DNA from: Nymphaea colorata | Lineage: Eukaryota; Streptophyta; Magnoliopsida; Nymphaeales; Nymphaeaceae | DNA: 64,000 bases | Assembly: GCF_008831285.2 (NCBI RefSeq) | Contig: NC_045145.1 | Location: forward strand, 15,640,040-15,704,039 | Reading direction: 5' to 3' | Shown here: positions 36,101-46,503 of the stretch, piece after piece | Position numbering within the stretch: the stretch's first letter is position 1 | Layout of the letters: every line of letters starts with the position of its first letter | Notes under the pieces: model-generated | Seen by the model: only the letters and a program-made list of their open reading frames with translations | Told to the model about the DNA's origin: nothing | The model's database searches: none | Program-made: the position numbers and the translations under genes

Positions 36101-36943
36101 AAAAGCACAAACATTTCACTGTCTCACAATGCACCTATGTTTCTGGATAAATTAGTGCATTTAAACACCTCATAGACATCACAATTGAAGCATTTCAAAT
36201 GTAAGAAAACTCCATTAGTAGTGAAAGATAGAAGGACAACCGTGCTCTTAAACGATGGCCATTCTAAGTATCTTAATTCACCAGGCTGGTCTACCAGAAA
36301 TTGAAGCAGCGATCTCAAATACCTGCAAATCAACAAGAATTACAGACACGGGATGGTGCAAATAGCAGGTGGAAGTTTCCTCGACTTTTAGGAGAACCGC
36401 GACAAGGAAACCAAGCAAAATTAGAGGGAAAAGAGCAGTAGTACCGATATGTTTCCTTGATTAGGAAAGACCAAAATGGTTCGAACTCAGATTCGTCGTC
36501 TTCAAAGGTGTAATGGGTCTGCCGGTTAGTCACTGATGCTGCTCGTTTCAGGCCTCGAGGACTAAAGGATTCATATTTACTGATATATTCCTGGATAACC
36601 AAGAAGAAGGGGATATAAAATAGGACGAACGACCTCGCCTATTCCAATCGTAGTACTAAACTGAAAAGCAAATTGAGCTTTACCCATCTATAAGGAAGCC
36701 GGCGAGTATCCAAGAATTTGGTTCCAGAGACGCTATTCTGTAGAACGCGAAGGGGCCTCCTTCGCCTAAGAAGAACAGGACCTACAAACAAAGATGATTA
36801 ATAAGGTTTCCAATCACAAGCAGAAGAAAATTGTGAGGGAAAAGTAAGCACAAAGTTGCAGAAGTCGGCTAGAGGGAACTACGGCAGATGGGTACGACGG
36901 AGGACATCTTCAGTGTTGGTACTGTGCACGGTGGACTGCTCAT
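33183..36943 (-). CDS. Plastid SecE-like translocase subunit (SECE2-type), 5 exons, 166 aa
   Basis: Minus-strand exons: 36943-36883 (ATG), 36781-36684, 36590-36445, 36322-36241 and 33296-33183 (TGA). Phases fit (501 nt) and introns are GT-AG. The N-terminal 50 residues are rich in Ser, Arg and Leu with no acids until about residue 40, which suggests a plastid transit peptide. A charged middle (THYTFEDDESEFEPFWSFL) leads to FLVDQPGELRYLEWPSFKST, the SecE-type E..(x)WPs.k(x) amphipathic motif. One hydrophobic span follows (TAILTLVLVALLIVALSSID) and then a short hydrophobic tail ending ILRRAA. SecE clamps SecY in protein translocation, and plant plastids have two SecE proteins. The match to SECE2 rather than SECE1 is an inference. 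An alternative in-frame ATG lies 12 codons downstream. Intron 4 is 2.9 kb and holds a 22-bp tandem duplication. Confidence 0.72.
34109..34152. repeat. 22-bp exact tandem duplication
   Basis: The unit CAGTCCCAATCTACACGCCT plus AT occurs twice in a row without mismatch, inside the last intron of the SecE-like gene. It is a recent local slippage or repair product. Confidence 0.95.
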
Positions 36944-38148
36944 GAGGATAGAGGTATTAGGAATTAGAGTTCCACAAACACAAGAAAGGGTTTCTGATGG
37001 AAACTTGGGCTCACTCCACCGCTGAAATCCAACGAGGGACCAAACTTTTTTTCTAGTTCCAATAAATTACAAGTGATATTTTGGCCTGCCTTTAAGACAC
37101 AAAGATACATGTAAGATCGGTCTACTAAAAAAAATAGATGTTTATAAAGAACTAAGGCCTCCACCTCCGAAACGGAAAAATCAATACATCCAGCTCTGCC
37201 GTATTGTAATTCACAATTTCATTCCCATATTTAAGAGAAATTTCATATTTTTATTTTTTCCCCTACTTCATACCTTAGCTAGTTATTTAACCAACATTAA
37301 ACAGCCCGAACTTTATAGAAGAAAGCATAGGATAACTGTGCGTTTTATACTGGTCAGCATCACAGTCTTTTTTATTTTTACGGTTATTTTTCATAACCTA
37401 CCTATTGAATATGATTTCCACATCCAAATTCATACAAAAGTTATGTTTTTCAACATATCATGCCTATAAGAGTTTATGAATCAACGCATAGGCTATTTTA
37501 GCTCATATTACGCACTCAAAGAAATATCATTTGAATGTTGATGTTTATGATTTAAAACATCTATACGGGACATAGTTCTCCATCTTATCTGAACCCAAGC
37601 CAGAACTGAAGTCGGATCGGTCTTGCATATGTTTGTATCAGATTTTCTTAACCAACCACTGTTGGTTCACGCTGGTGCTCGAGTCTTTTTTCTAAATTAT
37701 GTTGGTTTACGTTGTGGTGCTTGGACCTTGCCATTCCACAGAGTCCACACCGTAGCTGCACAAACCTTTTCATGGCAGTCAGCCTTTTCGATTTACATCT
37801 CTTCGAAACAACTGCTTCGTGACTATTTTTTTCTTGAATCTTCTCATCATTCACCTTTTCCACACATACAATCTGAAATATTTTCCATGTTTTCAGACGA
37901 CCATTTGAGAAAAAGGCGCCTTGAGGAGCCTCTCTGTGCCAGGAATCAGGCCCAGGAGCACATGGAACAAGTCCATTAAGCAGAAAACGAATTCGTCCAT
38001 AGGTATTACAGCGATTTGGAAGAATTTTGCAGAGTTAGCAACTTAGCATGCTTTTGGTTGAATGGGAAAGAACCAACATTTTTTTATTTCAATGTAAGGG
38101 ATCAATCAGTAATTCAAAGTTTGCCCCTTCATTGGATGATGACCTTTC
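36944..38148. other. Intergenic region between the SecE-like gene and the Copia element
   Basis: Presumed promoter and upstream region of the minus-strand SecE-like gene. An open frame at 37623-37979 has no recognisable motif or splice partner. Nothing else is supported. Confidence 0.5.
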
Positions 38149-38533
38149 TGTTAGTTACAAAGAGATGGGACGAAAATCTCGTAAAGAGATATTAGAAGAT
38201 CTACCACTTTTGGGAGAAGATTGGACGCTGATCTGGTGTGTGTTCCTCATCAAATCATCCACACCAAGATTGTCGTGATCAAGGAGCATCTCTAACGGCA
38301 GCAACTGAAGATTCTTGTTAATCCCTAAAAATCTGTTCCTATCTCAATCTTATAAGTGAAACCTATATAATGGGGTGTACCCCTGCTGTAAAGGAGTGAA
38401 AAAAAAAACAGAATGAAGAAGAGTTCCCCTTTCTCTCGTGGATGTAGGCTTCAAGCCGAACCACGTAATTACTGTCTTACAGTTTTTCCTTCACTTGCAA
38501 TCTCTGTTTTTTCTCATTGCATACTTCTCAACA
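38149..38533 (+). repeat. 5' LTR of the Copia element
   Basis: This 385-bp terminal repeat begins TGTTAGTTAC and ends CTCAACA. It contains a TATA-like CCTATATAATGG. It is bounded on the left by the CTTTC target duplication and on the right by the primer-binding site. Confidence 0.97.
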
Positions 38534-39035
38534 TGGTATCAGAGCTTGGAGATGATTCGTGAGGAGCCGCTGCAAAAGGAATTCTAAGTTTTTTTCAGCA
38601 ATGGGGCGATCCAATCAAGTCTGCTCTGCAACGCCTAAAAGATCATCGTAAGAGATGTCGATTTAGCCCATCTCACCCTTCCTCGCTGCCATCTTCTCCT
38701 GCCAACCTCGTTTCTCGTTTTTGATTGGAGCTCCACCAGTCGGCAAGGTCCCCGGTAACGGAAAAAAAAAAAAATCTGAAGAAATTCTTTTTCCATTGTG
38801 ATTTATTTGTTGAGAACAGAGGCAGACACTCGTTGAAATGAACAGAGGACAATGGATTTTCTGCGTAAGTCCGTTAAATGACTTTTTTGAGAATTAGTCG
38901 CTGCTTACATTTGTGCAACTCTGTTTTTTTTCGTCTCTTCTCATGGGACTGATATCGGTGGGATTTTTTTTGAGAATCCGGAAAGGAGTAGTCCATTGTT
39001 TTTAAATATCGCCTGTCATCAAGTGATTTCCTGCC

Positions 39036-42000
39036 ATGGCAGATACGTCTAGTAACCAATCTAGCGGAAATTCCAGCAGTATGAAAGGAGGACACGATCA
39101 GAGCCATGGGACACTCAAGATCACTTCTATTCTCCTCAACGACACCAATTATCTCAGTTGGGCTAAAGCTGCCCGTCTATTCTTAAGCGGGCGATCCAAA
39201 GTAGGATATATCAGTGGACGAATCACACCTCCAGCAAAGAACGATCCCAACTATGAAGATTGGGAATCTGAGAATGATATGGTAATGGCTTGGCTTATGA
39301 ATTCTATGGAACCTCACATATCTAGTTTATTTCTATACAAGGAAACAGCGAAGGAAATATGGGATACATTGAGAGAGATGTACAGCGAGCAAAACAACCT
39401 TGCCCGCGTCTATCAGCTACAACTTGACATTGCCAATCTCACCAAAGATGGTAAGCAAACCAGCCTCTACTTAAACAAACTTCGCAGCCTGTATGATGAA
39501 CTCGCCCAATACAGACCACCCACTACCGATGCCGAGATCTATCAAAAGCGATTCGATGAAGACAAAATATTTAAAGTGCTTGCTGGTCTTGGACCTGACT
39601 ATGAGAATCTTCGTAGCCAGATTCTCATGACCACTCCCTTGCCAAGCTATAATCAAGTTTGCCAAGCAATACAAAGAGAAGACACCAGAAGAAAAGTTAT
39701 GAATCCCACAGACATATATGAAGAAAATCCAGAGAAGATGGCATGTCTAGCTCGATCTGAATCCAAGACATGGAAAGGCGAGACATGGAAAGGCGATTCA
39801 AAAAATCAAAGTGGTGGCGGAAATTTTCAACGAAACCGCAGCAAACTAAAATGTTCTCATTGCAAAAAAACGGGTCATCTTCGAGAAAGATGCTGGGAAC
39901 TCGTCGGCAAACCTGCAAGAGACAAGGCAACAACCACTCCTCAAGTTGATCTTGCTCATTTTGTTACAAAAGAGGACTTAGAGAAATTTTTCCAAAAATT
40001 CTCAAAAACGAACCTCGTCTCTTCTCAACCGGTCAGCAACTCTATTGAAGGTAACAACCTTGCCCTCCTCACACATTCTAGTAAATCTATATGGGTTGTT
40101 GATACTGGTGCCACCGATCATATGACAAATGATCTGACAAGGCTGACCACTATTGATCATATGAACAAAAAATCCGTCTTCTCAGCTGACGGATCACATA
40201 TTGCAGTTGATGGAACTGGAAAATTTTCTTTTTTTGAAAATAAATCATCTTCAGTTCTTTATGTACCACATCTCTCCACTAGTTTGATGTCAGTTAGCAA
40301 GTTGACAAAGACTTACAATTGTATGGCTGTTTTCTCTCCCAAGAATGTGATATTTCAGGATCTGGAAACGAAGAGGGAGATTGGTAGAGGATGGGAACAA
40401 AATGGGCTTTATATGGTGGAGACTCCAGAGTCAAGCTTCTTAGTACACACCAATAATGAAAAGAAGAGGCAAGAATACCAGATGTGGCACGCAAGACTTG
40501 GGCATATTTCAGACAGAAGCTTGAAAATACGTGTTCCTAATGTCACCATTAATGAACACTCTTGTGATGCTTGCGAATATTCGAAGTCAACTAGGCTGCC
40601 GTTTCAAACATCCACTGATCGATCTACGGATTTTTTTGATTTGGTACATTCAGACGTGTGGGGACCAGCTCCTGTGGAATCCAATACGGGATACAGGTAT
40701 TATGTGTCTTTTATCGAAGATAAATCTCGCATGTCATGGATATTTTTTCTTAGAAATAAAAGTGAAGTTGTTAAGGTTTTTCAAGATTATTACAATTTGG
40801 TATACACTCAGTATGGTGCAAAAATTAAGAAGCTTCGATCTGATAATGGGGGGGAATATGTGAACCAACAGTTTGAGGAATTCCTGAACAAAAAAGGGAT
40901 ACAACCTCAACTTACATGTTCAGGGACTCCCCAACAAAATGGGGTGTCAGAAAGAAAGAACAGACAGCTTCTTAATATTGCCCGTGCCCTTATGATGCAT
41001 ATGAACGTACCTCAAGTTTTTTGGGCAGAAGCAGTTGGTACTGCCTGCTATCTTGCTAATAGAATTTCCAGTTCTAGTATTGAAAATCAAGTTCCTCTTG
41101 AAGTTCTAATGCACAAAACAATCTCTATTAGACATTTAAGAATTTTTGGGTGTAAATGTTTTGTGCATATACAAGAGAGATTTCGAAACAAACTTGAAAA
41201 GCGAGCTTTGAAATGCATCTTCCTTGGGTACTCAAGCAAGAAAAGTGGCTACAAATGCTTTGACCCAAAATCAAGAAAGTTTTTTGTAACTCGGGATGTG
41301 AAATTCTTTGAGAATGAATCCTATTATGAGGCACCAAGTCAGGGGGAGACTCAAGATCAAGGCACTAGCTCTGTTACTGCTCCTCTTGCTCTAGCTCCTC
41401 TCTCTCTTCCTCTTGTTGATGTTTTTCAAACTCATACCAAAAACCAAAACCAGCAACCTAGTGAACCTACCATCTTAGAAAACCAAAACCAAGAGAGTAA
41501 CCTAAACCAAGATTTGCAGCCACTGTTGTCTAACCAAAATCAAAGCATTGAACCAACCCTTAGAAGATCAACCCGTCCCTCTAGACCACCATCAAAACTG
41601 AATGACTTTTATACCTATTTATCGACTCAACACAACCACTCCATAGAAAACTACATCAATTTCAATACCTTATCAAAGCCATACAAGTCCTATGTTCTCA
41701 ATACCTACTCTCATCATGAGCCAAAAAACTATGAGGAAGCTAATACAAACATAAGCTGGCAGAGAGCTATGCAAGAAGAGTTGTCCGCGTTGAACAAAAA
41801 TCAAACCTGGGAGATAGTGCCACTGCCTGAAGGGAAGAAAGTCGTCGGATGTAAGTGGATATACAAGATCAAATATCACAGTGATGGAACTATCGAACGG
41901 TACAAAGCTCGCCTCGTTGCAAAAGGTTTCACTCAAACTGAGGGAGTAGACTTCAATGAAACCTTTGCTCCAGTCGCTAAGATGAATACAGTAAGAACTC

Positions 42001-43250
42001 TTCTTTCAGTTGCTTCAATCAAACGGTGGAAACTAGCACAACTTGATGTCAAGAATGCTTTTCTTCATGGAGAACTCAATGAAGAAGTTTACATGGAAGT
42101 TCCTCAAGGCATACAACATAAGAAAGGGTATGTGTGCAAACTAAAAAAGGCTCTTTACGGCCTTAAGCAGTCCCCTCGAGCGTGGTTTTCACGCCTAAGT
42201 GAAGCACTAACTAAGATTGGATTTAAGCGTAGCAGCGCTGATTATACAATGTTTGTTGCTATTCGATCCTCAAAAATAACTATTCTACTTGTTTATGTAG
42301 ATGACATCATATTGACAGGTGATGATAAAGAGTTCATGGTACACGTCAAAACTTATCTCAATCAGCAATTTGAAATAAAAGACCTTGGAACCCTACGGTA
42401 CTTCTTGGGTATAGAGGTGGCGCACTCAGAAAATGGAATCTTTATATGCCAAAGAAAATATACTCTAGACCTCTTAAAGGAAACTGGATGTCTGGGAGCA
42501 AAGGCTGCAGACACACCTCTTGAGATAAATTGCAAATTGAAGAAAGATGAAGGAGAAGGAATTGAAAATGTTCAAAGTTTTCAGAAATTGGTTGGGAAGC
42601 TCATATACCTGACCGTCACTCGACCAGACATCACTTATGCTGTCAGCCTGGTAAGTCAATTTATGCACAACCCAAAGTCAAGACACGTTGAAGCTGCTCA
42701 CAGAATCTTGAGATACTTAAAAAGAACTCCTGGACAAGGGATCGTGATGAAACGAGATCAGAAAATGGATGTCATTGGTTACTGTGATGCTGATTGGGCG
42801 GGGGATCCAAACAATCGAAAATCTACAACAGGATACTGTACTTTTGTCGGAGGAAACTTGGTGACTTGGAAAAGTAAAAAACAATCGGTTGTGGCCCGAT
42901 CAAGTGCAGAGGCAGAATACAGAGCTATGGCGTCATGTACGTGTGAATTAGTATGGATAAAAGCATTATTGAAAGATATGAAGATTGAAGTAGAGGAGCC
43001 CATGAGGTTAATGTGTGACAACATGGCTGCTATCTATATTGGAGCAAATCCAGTTTTTCACGAACGTACTAAGCACATCGAAGTCGATTGCCATTTCATC
43101 AGAGAAAAAATACAGGATGGAACCATTATAACACCACACGTCAGAAGTGAACTTCAACTTGCTGACATTCTTACAAAATCTCTTGGAAGAGATCGTCATA
43201 CATTCATTATACACAAGTTGGGGCAGATCGATATCTGCACGCCAACTTGA
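39036..43250 (+). CDS. Copia gag-pol polyprotein, 1404 aa
   Basis: One open frame encodes all element proteins. Gag comes first, with a CCHC zinc knuckle (CSHCKKTGHLRERC, about residues 272-285). Protease follows (VVDTGATDHM, about 354), then a pre-integrase zinc-binding segment (HARLGHIS) and integrase (DVWGPAP, then a DNGGEY and a late ERKN block). Reverse transcriptase has KARLVAKGFTQ, QLDVKNAFLHGEL and the catalytic YVDDIILTGDD (about 1087). RNase H (YCDADWAGDPNNRKSTTGY, about 1249) ends the chain. The order is that of Copia. The start is at a CCATGG-context ATG about 500 bases after the LTR. The lineage within Copia is not assigned. Confidence 0.96.
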   Translation: MADTSSNQSSGNSSSMKGGHDQSHGTLKITSILLNDTNYLSWAKAARLFLSGRSKVGYISGRITPPAKNDPNYEDWESENDMVMAWLMNSMEPHISSLFLYKETAKEIWDTLREMYSEQNNLARVYQLQLDIANLTKDGKQTSLYLNKLRSLYDELAQYRPPTTDAEIYQKRFDEDKIFKVLAGLGPDYENLRSQILMTTPLPSYNQVCQAIQREDTRRKVMNPTDIYEENPEKMACLARSESKTWKGETWKGDSKNQSGGGNFQRNRSKLKCSHCKKTGHLRERCWELVGKPARDKATTTPQVDLAHFVTKEDLEKFFQKFSKTNLVSSQPVSNSIEGNNLALLTHSSKSIWVVDTGATDHMTNDLTRLTTIDHMNKKSVFSADGSHIAVDGTGKFSFFENKSSSVLYVPHLSTSLMSVSKLTKTYNCMAVFSPKNVIFQDLETKREIGRGWEQNGLYMVETPESSFLVHTNNEKKRQEYQMWHARLGHISDRSLKIRVPNVTINEHSCDACEYSKSTRLPFQTSTDRSTDFFDLVHSDVWGPAPVESNTGYRYYVSFIEDKSRMSWIFFLRNKSEVVKVFQDYYNLVYTQYGAKIKKLRSDNGGEYVNQQFEEFLNKKGIQPQLTCSGTPQQNGVSERKNRQLLNIARALMMHMNVPQVFWAEAVGTACYLANRISSSSIENQVPLEVLMHKTISIRHLRIFGCKCFVHIQERFRNKLEKRALKCIFLGYSSKKSGYKCFDPKSRKFFVTRDVKFFENESYYEAPSQGETQDQGTSSVTAPLALAPLSLPLVDVFQTHTKNQNQQPSEPTILENQNQESNLNQDLQPLLSNQNQSIEPTLRRSTRPSRPPSKLNDFYTYLSTQHNHSIENYINFNTLSKPYKSYVLNTYSHHEPKNYEEANTNISWQRAMQEELSALNKNQTWEIVPLPEGKKVVGCKWIYKIKYHSDGTIERYKARLVAKGFTQTEGVDFNETFAPVAKMNTVRTLLSVASIKRWKLAQLDVKNAFLHGELNEEVYMEVPQGIQHKKGYVCKLKKALYGLKQSPRAWFSRLSEALTKIGFKRSSADYTMFVAIRSSKITILLVYVDDIILTGDDKEFMVHVKTYLNQQFEIKDLGTLRYFLGIEVAHSENGIFICQRKYTLDLLKETGCLGAKAADTPLEINCKLKKDEGEGIENVQSFQKLVGKLIYLTVTRPDITYAVSLVSQFMHNPKSRHVEAAHRILRYLKRTPGQGIVMKRDQKMDVIGYCDADWAGDPNNRKSTTGYCTFVGGNLVTWKSKKQSVVARSSAEAEYRAMASCTCELVWIKALLKDMKIEVEEPMRLMCDNMAAIYIGANPVFHERTKHIEVDCHFIREKIQDGTIITPHVRSELQLADILTKSLGRDRHTFIIHKLGQIDICTPT

Positions 43251-43259
43251 GGGGGAGAC

Positions 43260-43645
43260 TGTTAGTTACAAAGAGATGGGACGAAAATCTCGTAAAGAGA
43301 TATTAGAAGATCTACCACTTTTGGGAGAAGATTGGACGCTGATCTGGTGTGTGTTCCTCATCAAATCATCCACACCAAGATTGTCGTGATCAAGGAGCAT
43401 CTCTAACGGCAGCAACTGAAGATTCTTGTTAATCCCTAAAAATCTGTTCCTATCTCAATCTTATAAGTGAAACCTATATAATGGGGTGTACCCCTGCTGT
43501 AAAGGAGTGAAAAAAAAAAACAGAATGAAGAAGAGTTCCCCTTTCTCTCGTGGATGTAGGCTTCAAGCCGAACCACGTAATTACTGTCTTACAGTTTTTC
43601 CTTCACTTGCAATCTCTGTTTTTTCTCATTGCATACTTCTCAACA
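43260..43645 (+). repeat. 3' LTR of the Copia element
   Basis: This 386-bp copy is the same as the 5' LTR except for the length of one A run. It is preceded by the purine-rich GAGGGGGAGAC and followed by CTTTC, the target duplication. Confidence 0.97.
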
Positions 43646-45837
43646 CTTTCATCTCCCAAATGATTGTATTTAGGAAATTGATCGTTTAGTGGCATTCAAC
43701 TTCTAATCAGCATACAGCACATCTGATCAAGTGGAAGAGGCCCTGCAAACCCAAAATTTGAAGGCAGAATGAGCTTAAACGATGGAACTCAAATGAACCA
43801 TCGAAAACAAATCCCCCAGCTACTCCATAGGTGCCCCACACAGAATATCCATCACATATAACCGATGCCACCTCCAGCGATGGCTCCTTTTAGCTTAAGA
43901 GCAGACACTGTAAAGTGTAAACAGTTCCAAGTCATAACCAGATGATTCTGAAGAAGCGTTCTTCCTTCCAGACAAGCTCTTACCATTTTTTCGACCCCAT
44001 CTGGTTAGATGTCAGATTAATTATCTGCACCTGACTGCAGACAAACTGAGATAAAATCTCTTACCACAGAAATCTGATAGTAACAACCATGTCACGCACA
44101 GTTGAAATGAATTGAAATCCTTTCCTCTCATGATTCCAGAAGATGCCTTTCTCACATTCCGACTACCCACTGAAGCAGTTTGTATATCCATTTCACCATC
44201 CTCCACAAGCTACCTAAGATCAGGAACAAATCCCAGACTCAGCCATACCTTACATTCAGCAGCTTCCCCTGGTTTACGTCCACTTTGTTCCTCATGAGTT
44301 CCACTTGAGCCATAAAACTTCATGAAGCAATATCTGACACGAACCTGTTTGTCGCATTCCATAATCCCCATGTAACCAGATGGAATAAAACTTTCCATTC
44401 TTCCGCAAACCACCCTCTTTTGACAACATAAGAAAACCATAATCTGGAATGAGGAAATTCAATGTTGTAAGAATCTAGGAAGAGGGGAAGTGTAGTATGG
44501 AGAATAAGGTTATCATTTTAGTAGCCAGTATCATGAACAAGAGGAGAAAAACTGTTTCTGTTCACTCGACATGGCCCCAACAGTAATATTTTTGGTGCTG
44601 GGCTGTTGAGTATGCCTTCTGATGTCATTTTCCCCAATCCTTAACAGTTCTGAAGAGATTGAAATAACACATAATTTTAATTGCAAAATTATTCAACATA
44701 GCTTGGATACACTATGGCATTGTTGGCTCAATTTGTACTAATAAAGGGCCATTTTAGATGGAGAAATGCCTATCCGAGCGCAATGTGGCCCTTTTGATTT
44801 GTTTAGTTGTTGCTATGTGCACTTGGCAGGACTGGTTCTGCCCTTTTGTTATTGAGACTGCCGTCCTCCTGCTGGAGACATTTTTGCTGATGGTGTTTGC
44901 ATTTAGTATCTTCTGCATAGTTATGAATAAGGTCTTTTGTTGTTTTTGTATAACTTTATCTTTCTTCTCGGCTGTTCCAAATTTTATCCGGTACGTTGTT
45001 ACTATACTTTTCCTTTATTACAATAAAGTGGACGGGCTGTATCACAGCAGTAGAATTTCTTTTCAAGAAAGGGGTCTGATCGCTGAACTCGTTCCTGTTG
45101 ACAGAAACAAAACTGCGAGTTTAAGAAGACAAACCACAAACTCAATCCACTTAATTGAAATATCATGTAAGGAATATACTTAGGCTGATAATACAATCTA
45201 AAAACCCAACTGACATGGTACTCAACTTATAGTCGATCCAAACAGCATTTCCTCGAAATGTTTCATATAGATGTTTGTTCTAGTTAGTGTCTTTAATGCC
45301 TGCTAAAAAACGTTGAAGTGAAAACTGAAAACCTGTTTTTTGTTCTAATCGAGCCAAGCATGGTTGAGTTTCGAGTCAGAGTTATGAAAGAACCTGAGCC
45401 TCACTTCTTGTCGGTCCGGGCCGATGCCCAGCCCTAGACATCAAGCCATTTTTCTTTTTCTGTTTTTTTTTTTTTTGGTTCTCAGAACAAACAATGAAGG
45501 TTTGAAAGAGTTGCTGAATTTTGACGTCGACTTCGAATACGTGCCAATATGCCACAGCACTCGGAGGGGTTCCCTTTTGCCATAGCTACTCTTTGCTATC
45601 CTCTTTTCCCATTTTTCTAGTCACCCCAAAGTTCCAGTCGAGCACCTGAGATTTGAGACGGGATTCTGAGTGACCTTCTCATCTTAAAAAGGAAAAAAGA
45701 GAATAAGACGATGGTGAGAGAAAAATCTAGAGATTGCAGGAACGTTCCGCCCACTCGGTTTTGCAAAGCTTAAACTCCATCGTCGTCCCCTTATCGGCCG
45801 TATAACCAGCTCGCGAGAGAAAGAGAGTGAGAGCGAG
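43646..45837. other. Intergenic region between the Copia element and the Hikeshi gene
   Basis: No complete gene is supported. On the minus strand, 43889-43707 is open for 60 codons with a coding-like composition (contains EVASVICDGYSVWGTYG). Further up, 44440-44210 is open, with frames that do not join cleanly. These may be remnants of one unrecognised gene. A 141-codon plus frame at 44758-45183 is hydrophobic and unassigned. The last 200 bases before 45838 are GC-richer and probably hold the Hikeshi promoter and leader. Confidence 0.4.
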
Positions 45838-46503
45838 ATGTTTGGCGTTCTGTTCCCAAACCGCAGCTTCCCACTCGACATGTCGAGCTTCACCCAAATC
45901 GACACCTTCCATTGGATCCTTGATATGAACTCCTTCGTGGGTAGGTAGCACCTCTCTCTTCATTTCTGTGTGGTGGCTCCCATCTTTTAATTTTTGTTCA
46001 GTAGATGGATTAGTTACTTAAGATTATGAATTGCAACTTCAGGGGAAGCGTATGATCAAGTGAAAGAGATGTGCATATTTCTCCTGAATGGCTTATCTCT
46101 CCCTCCAGATAAGGCGCTCGCCGTCTACATCCAGTCCCCTGGTTCGGACTTCCAGTACTGCGGTGCGGTTTACGCCGGCTGCCCTTCCACGGTGCTCCCC
46201 CTCTCGTGGCCGGAGCCTGGGGGGCAGGGCCATTTGACTTCCGACGCCACACCATTGACGGCGAAAATTGGTATCTCCGTCATGGAGCTGGCGATGCTGC
46301 CGGCGCTCAATGGCGGTCAACAAAGGCGGATTGAGCAGCTGGCCATGAAAGTAGGAGAGAACCTCTTCAATTTCATGCAGTCGTTTTGTTCTGCAGAAGG
46401 CAATCGCCTCGTCGTCCCCATGGATATTCTGGACCGGTGGTTCAAAAAGTTTCAGGAGCGAGCTAAGCGGGATCCCGAGTACTTGAAGAGCTTTGCTTTG
46501 TGA
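45838..46503 (+). CDS. Hikeshi/OPI10 family protein (Hsp70 nuclear import carrier), 2 exons, 187 aa
   Basis: Exon 1 is 45838-45940 and exon 2 is 46043-46503 (TGA), joined in phase within a Gly codon (564 nt). The protein begins MFGVLFPNRSFPLDMSSF. It has the hydrophobic N-terminal domain with FLLNGLSLPPDKALAVYIQ and the family's Gly/Pro-rich loop, then GISVMELAMLP and a C-terminal helical region with FNFMQSF and ILDRWFKKFQERAKRDPEYL. Human Hikeshi is 197 aa, so length and both ends agree. In animals the protein binds ATP-loaded Hsp70 and carries it through nuclear pores during heat stress. The plant role is inferred from the family. Exon 2 is clearly GC-richer than the flanks. Confidence 0.92.

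Larger units (their letters stand above)
38149..43645 (+). mobile_element. Copia LTR retrotransposon, whole-looking, very young
   Basis: This 5.5-kb element belongs to Ty1/Copia because integrase precedes reverse transcriptase. The 5' LTR is 38149-38533 and the 3' LTR 43260-43645, both TG...CA. Directly after the 5' LTR, TGGTATCAGAGC matches an initiator-tRNA-Met primer-binding site. GAGGGGGAGAC before the 3' LTR is the polypurine tract. The 5-bp target duplication is CTTTC (38144-38148 and 43646-43650). By eye the LTRs are the same except for the length of one A run, so insertion is very recent. The element looks whole. Confidence 0.97.

Noticed and set aside
44758-45183. 141-codon plus-strand ORF with several hydrophobic stretches
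   Set aside because: No recognisable family. Its hydrophobicity follows from T-rich DNA, and it has no splice context or supporting neighbour. Likely a chance ORF.
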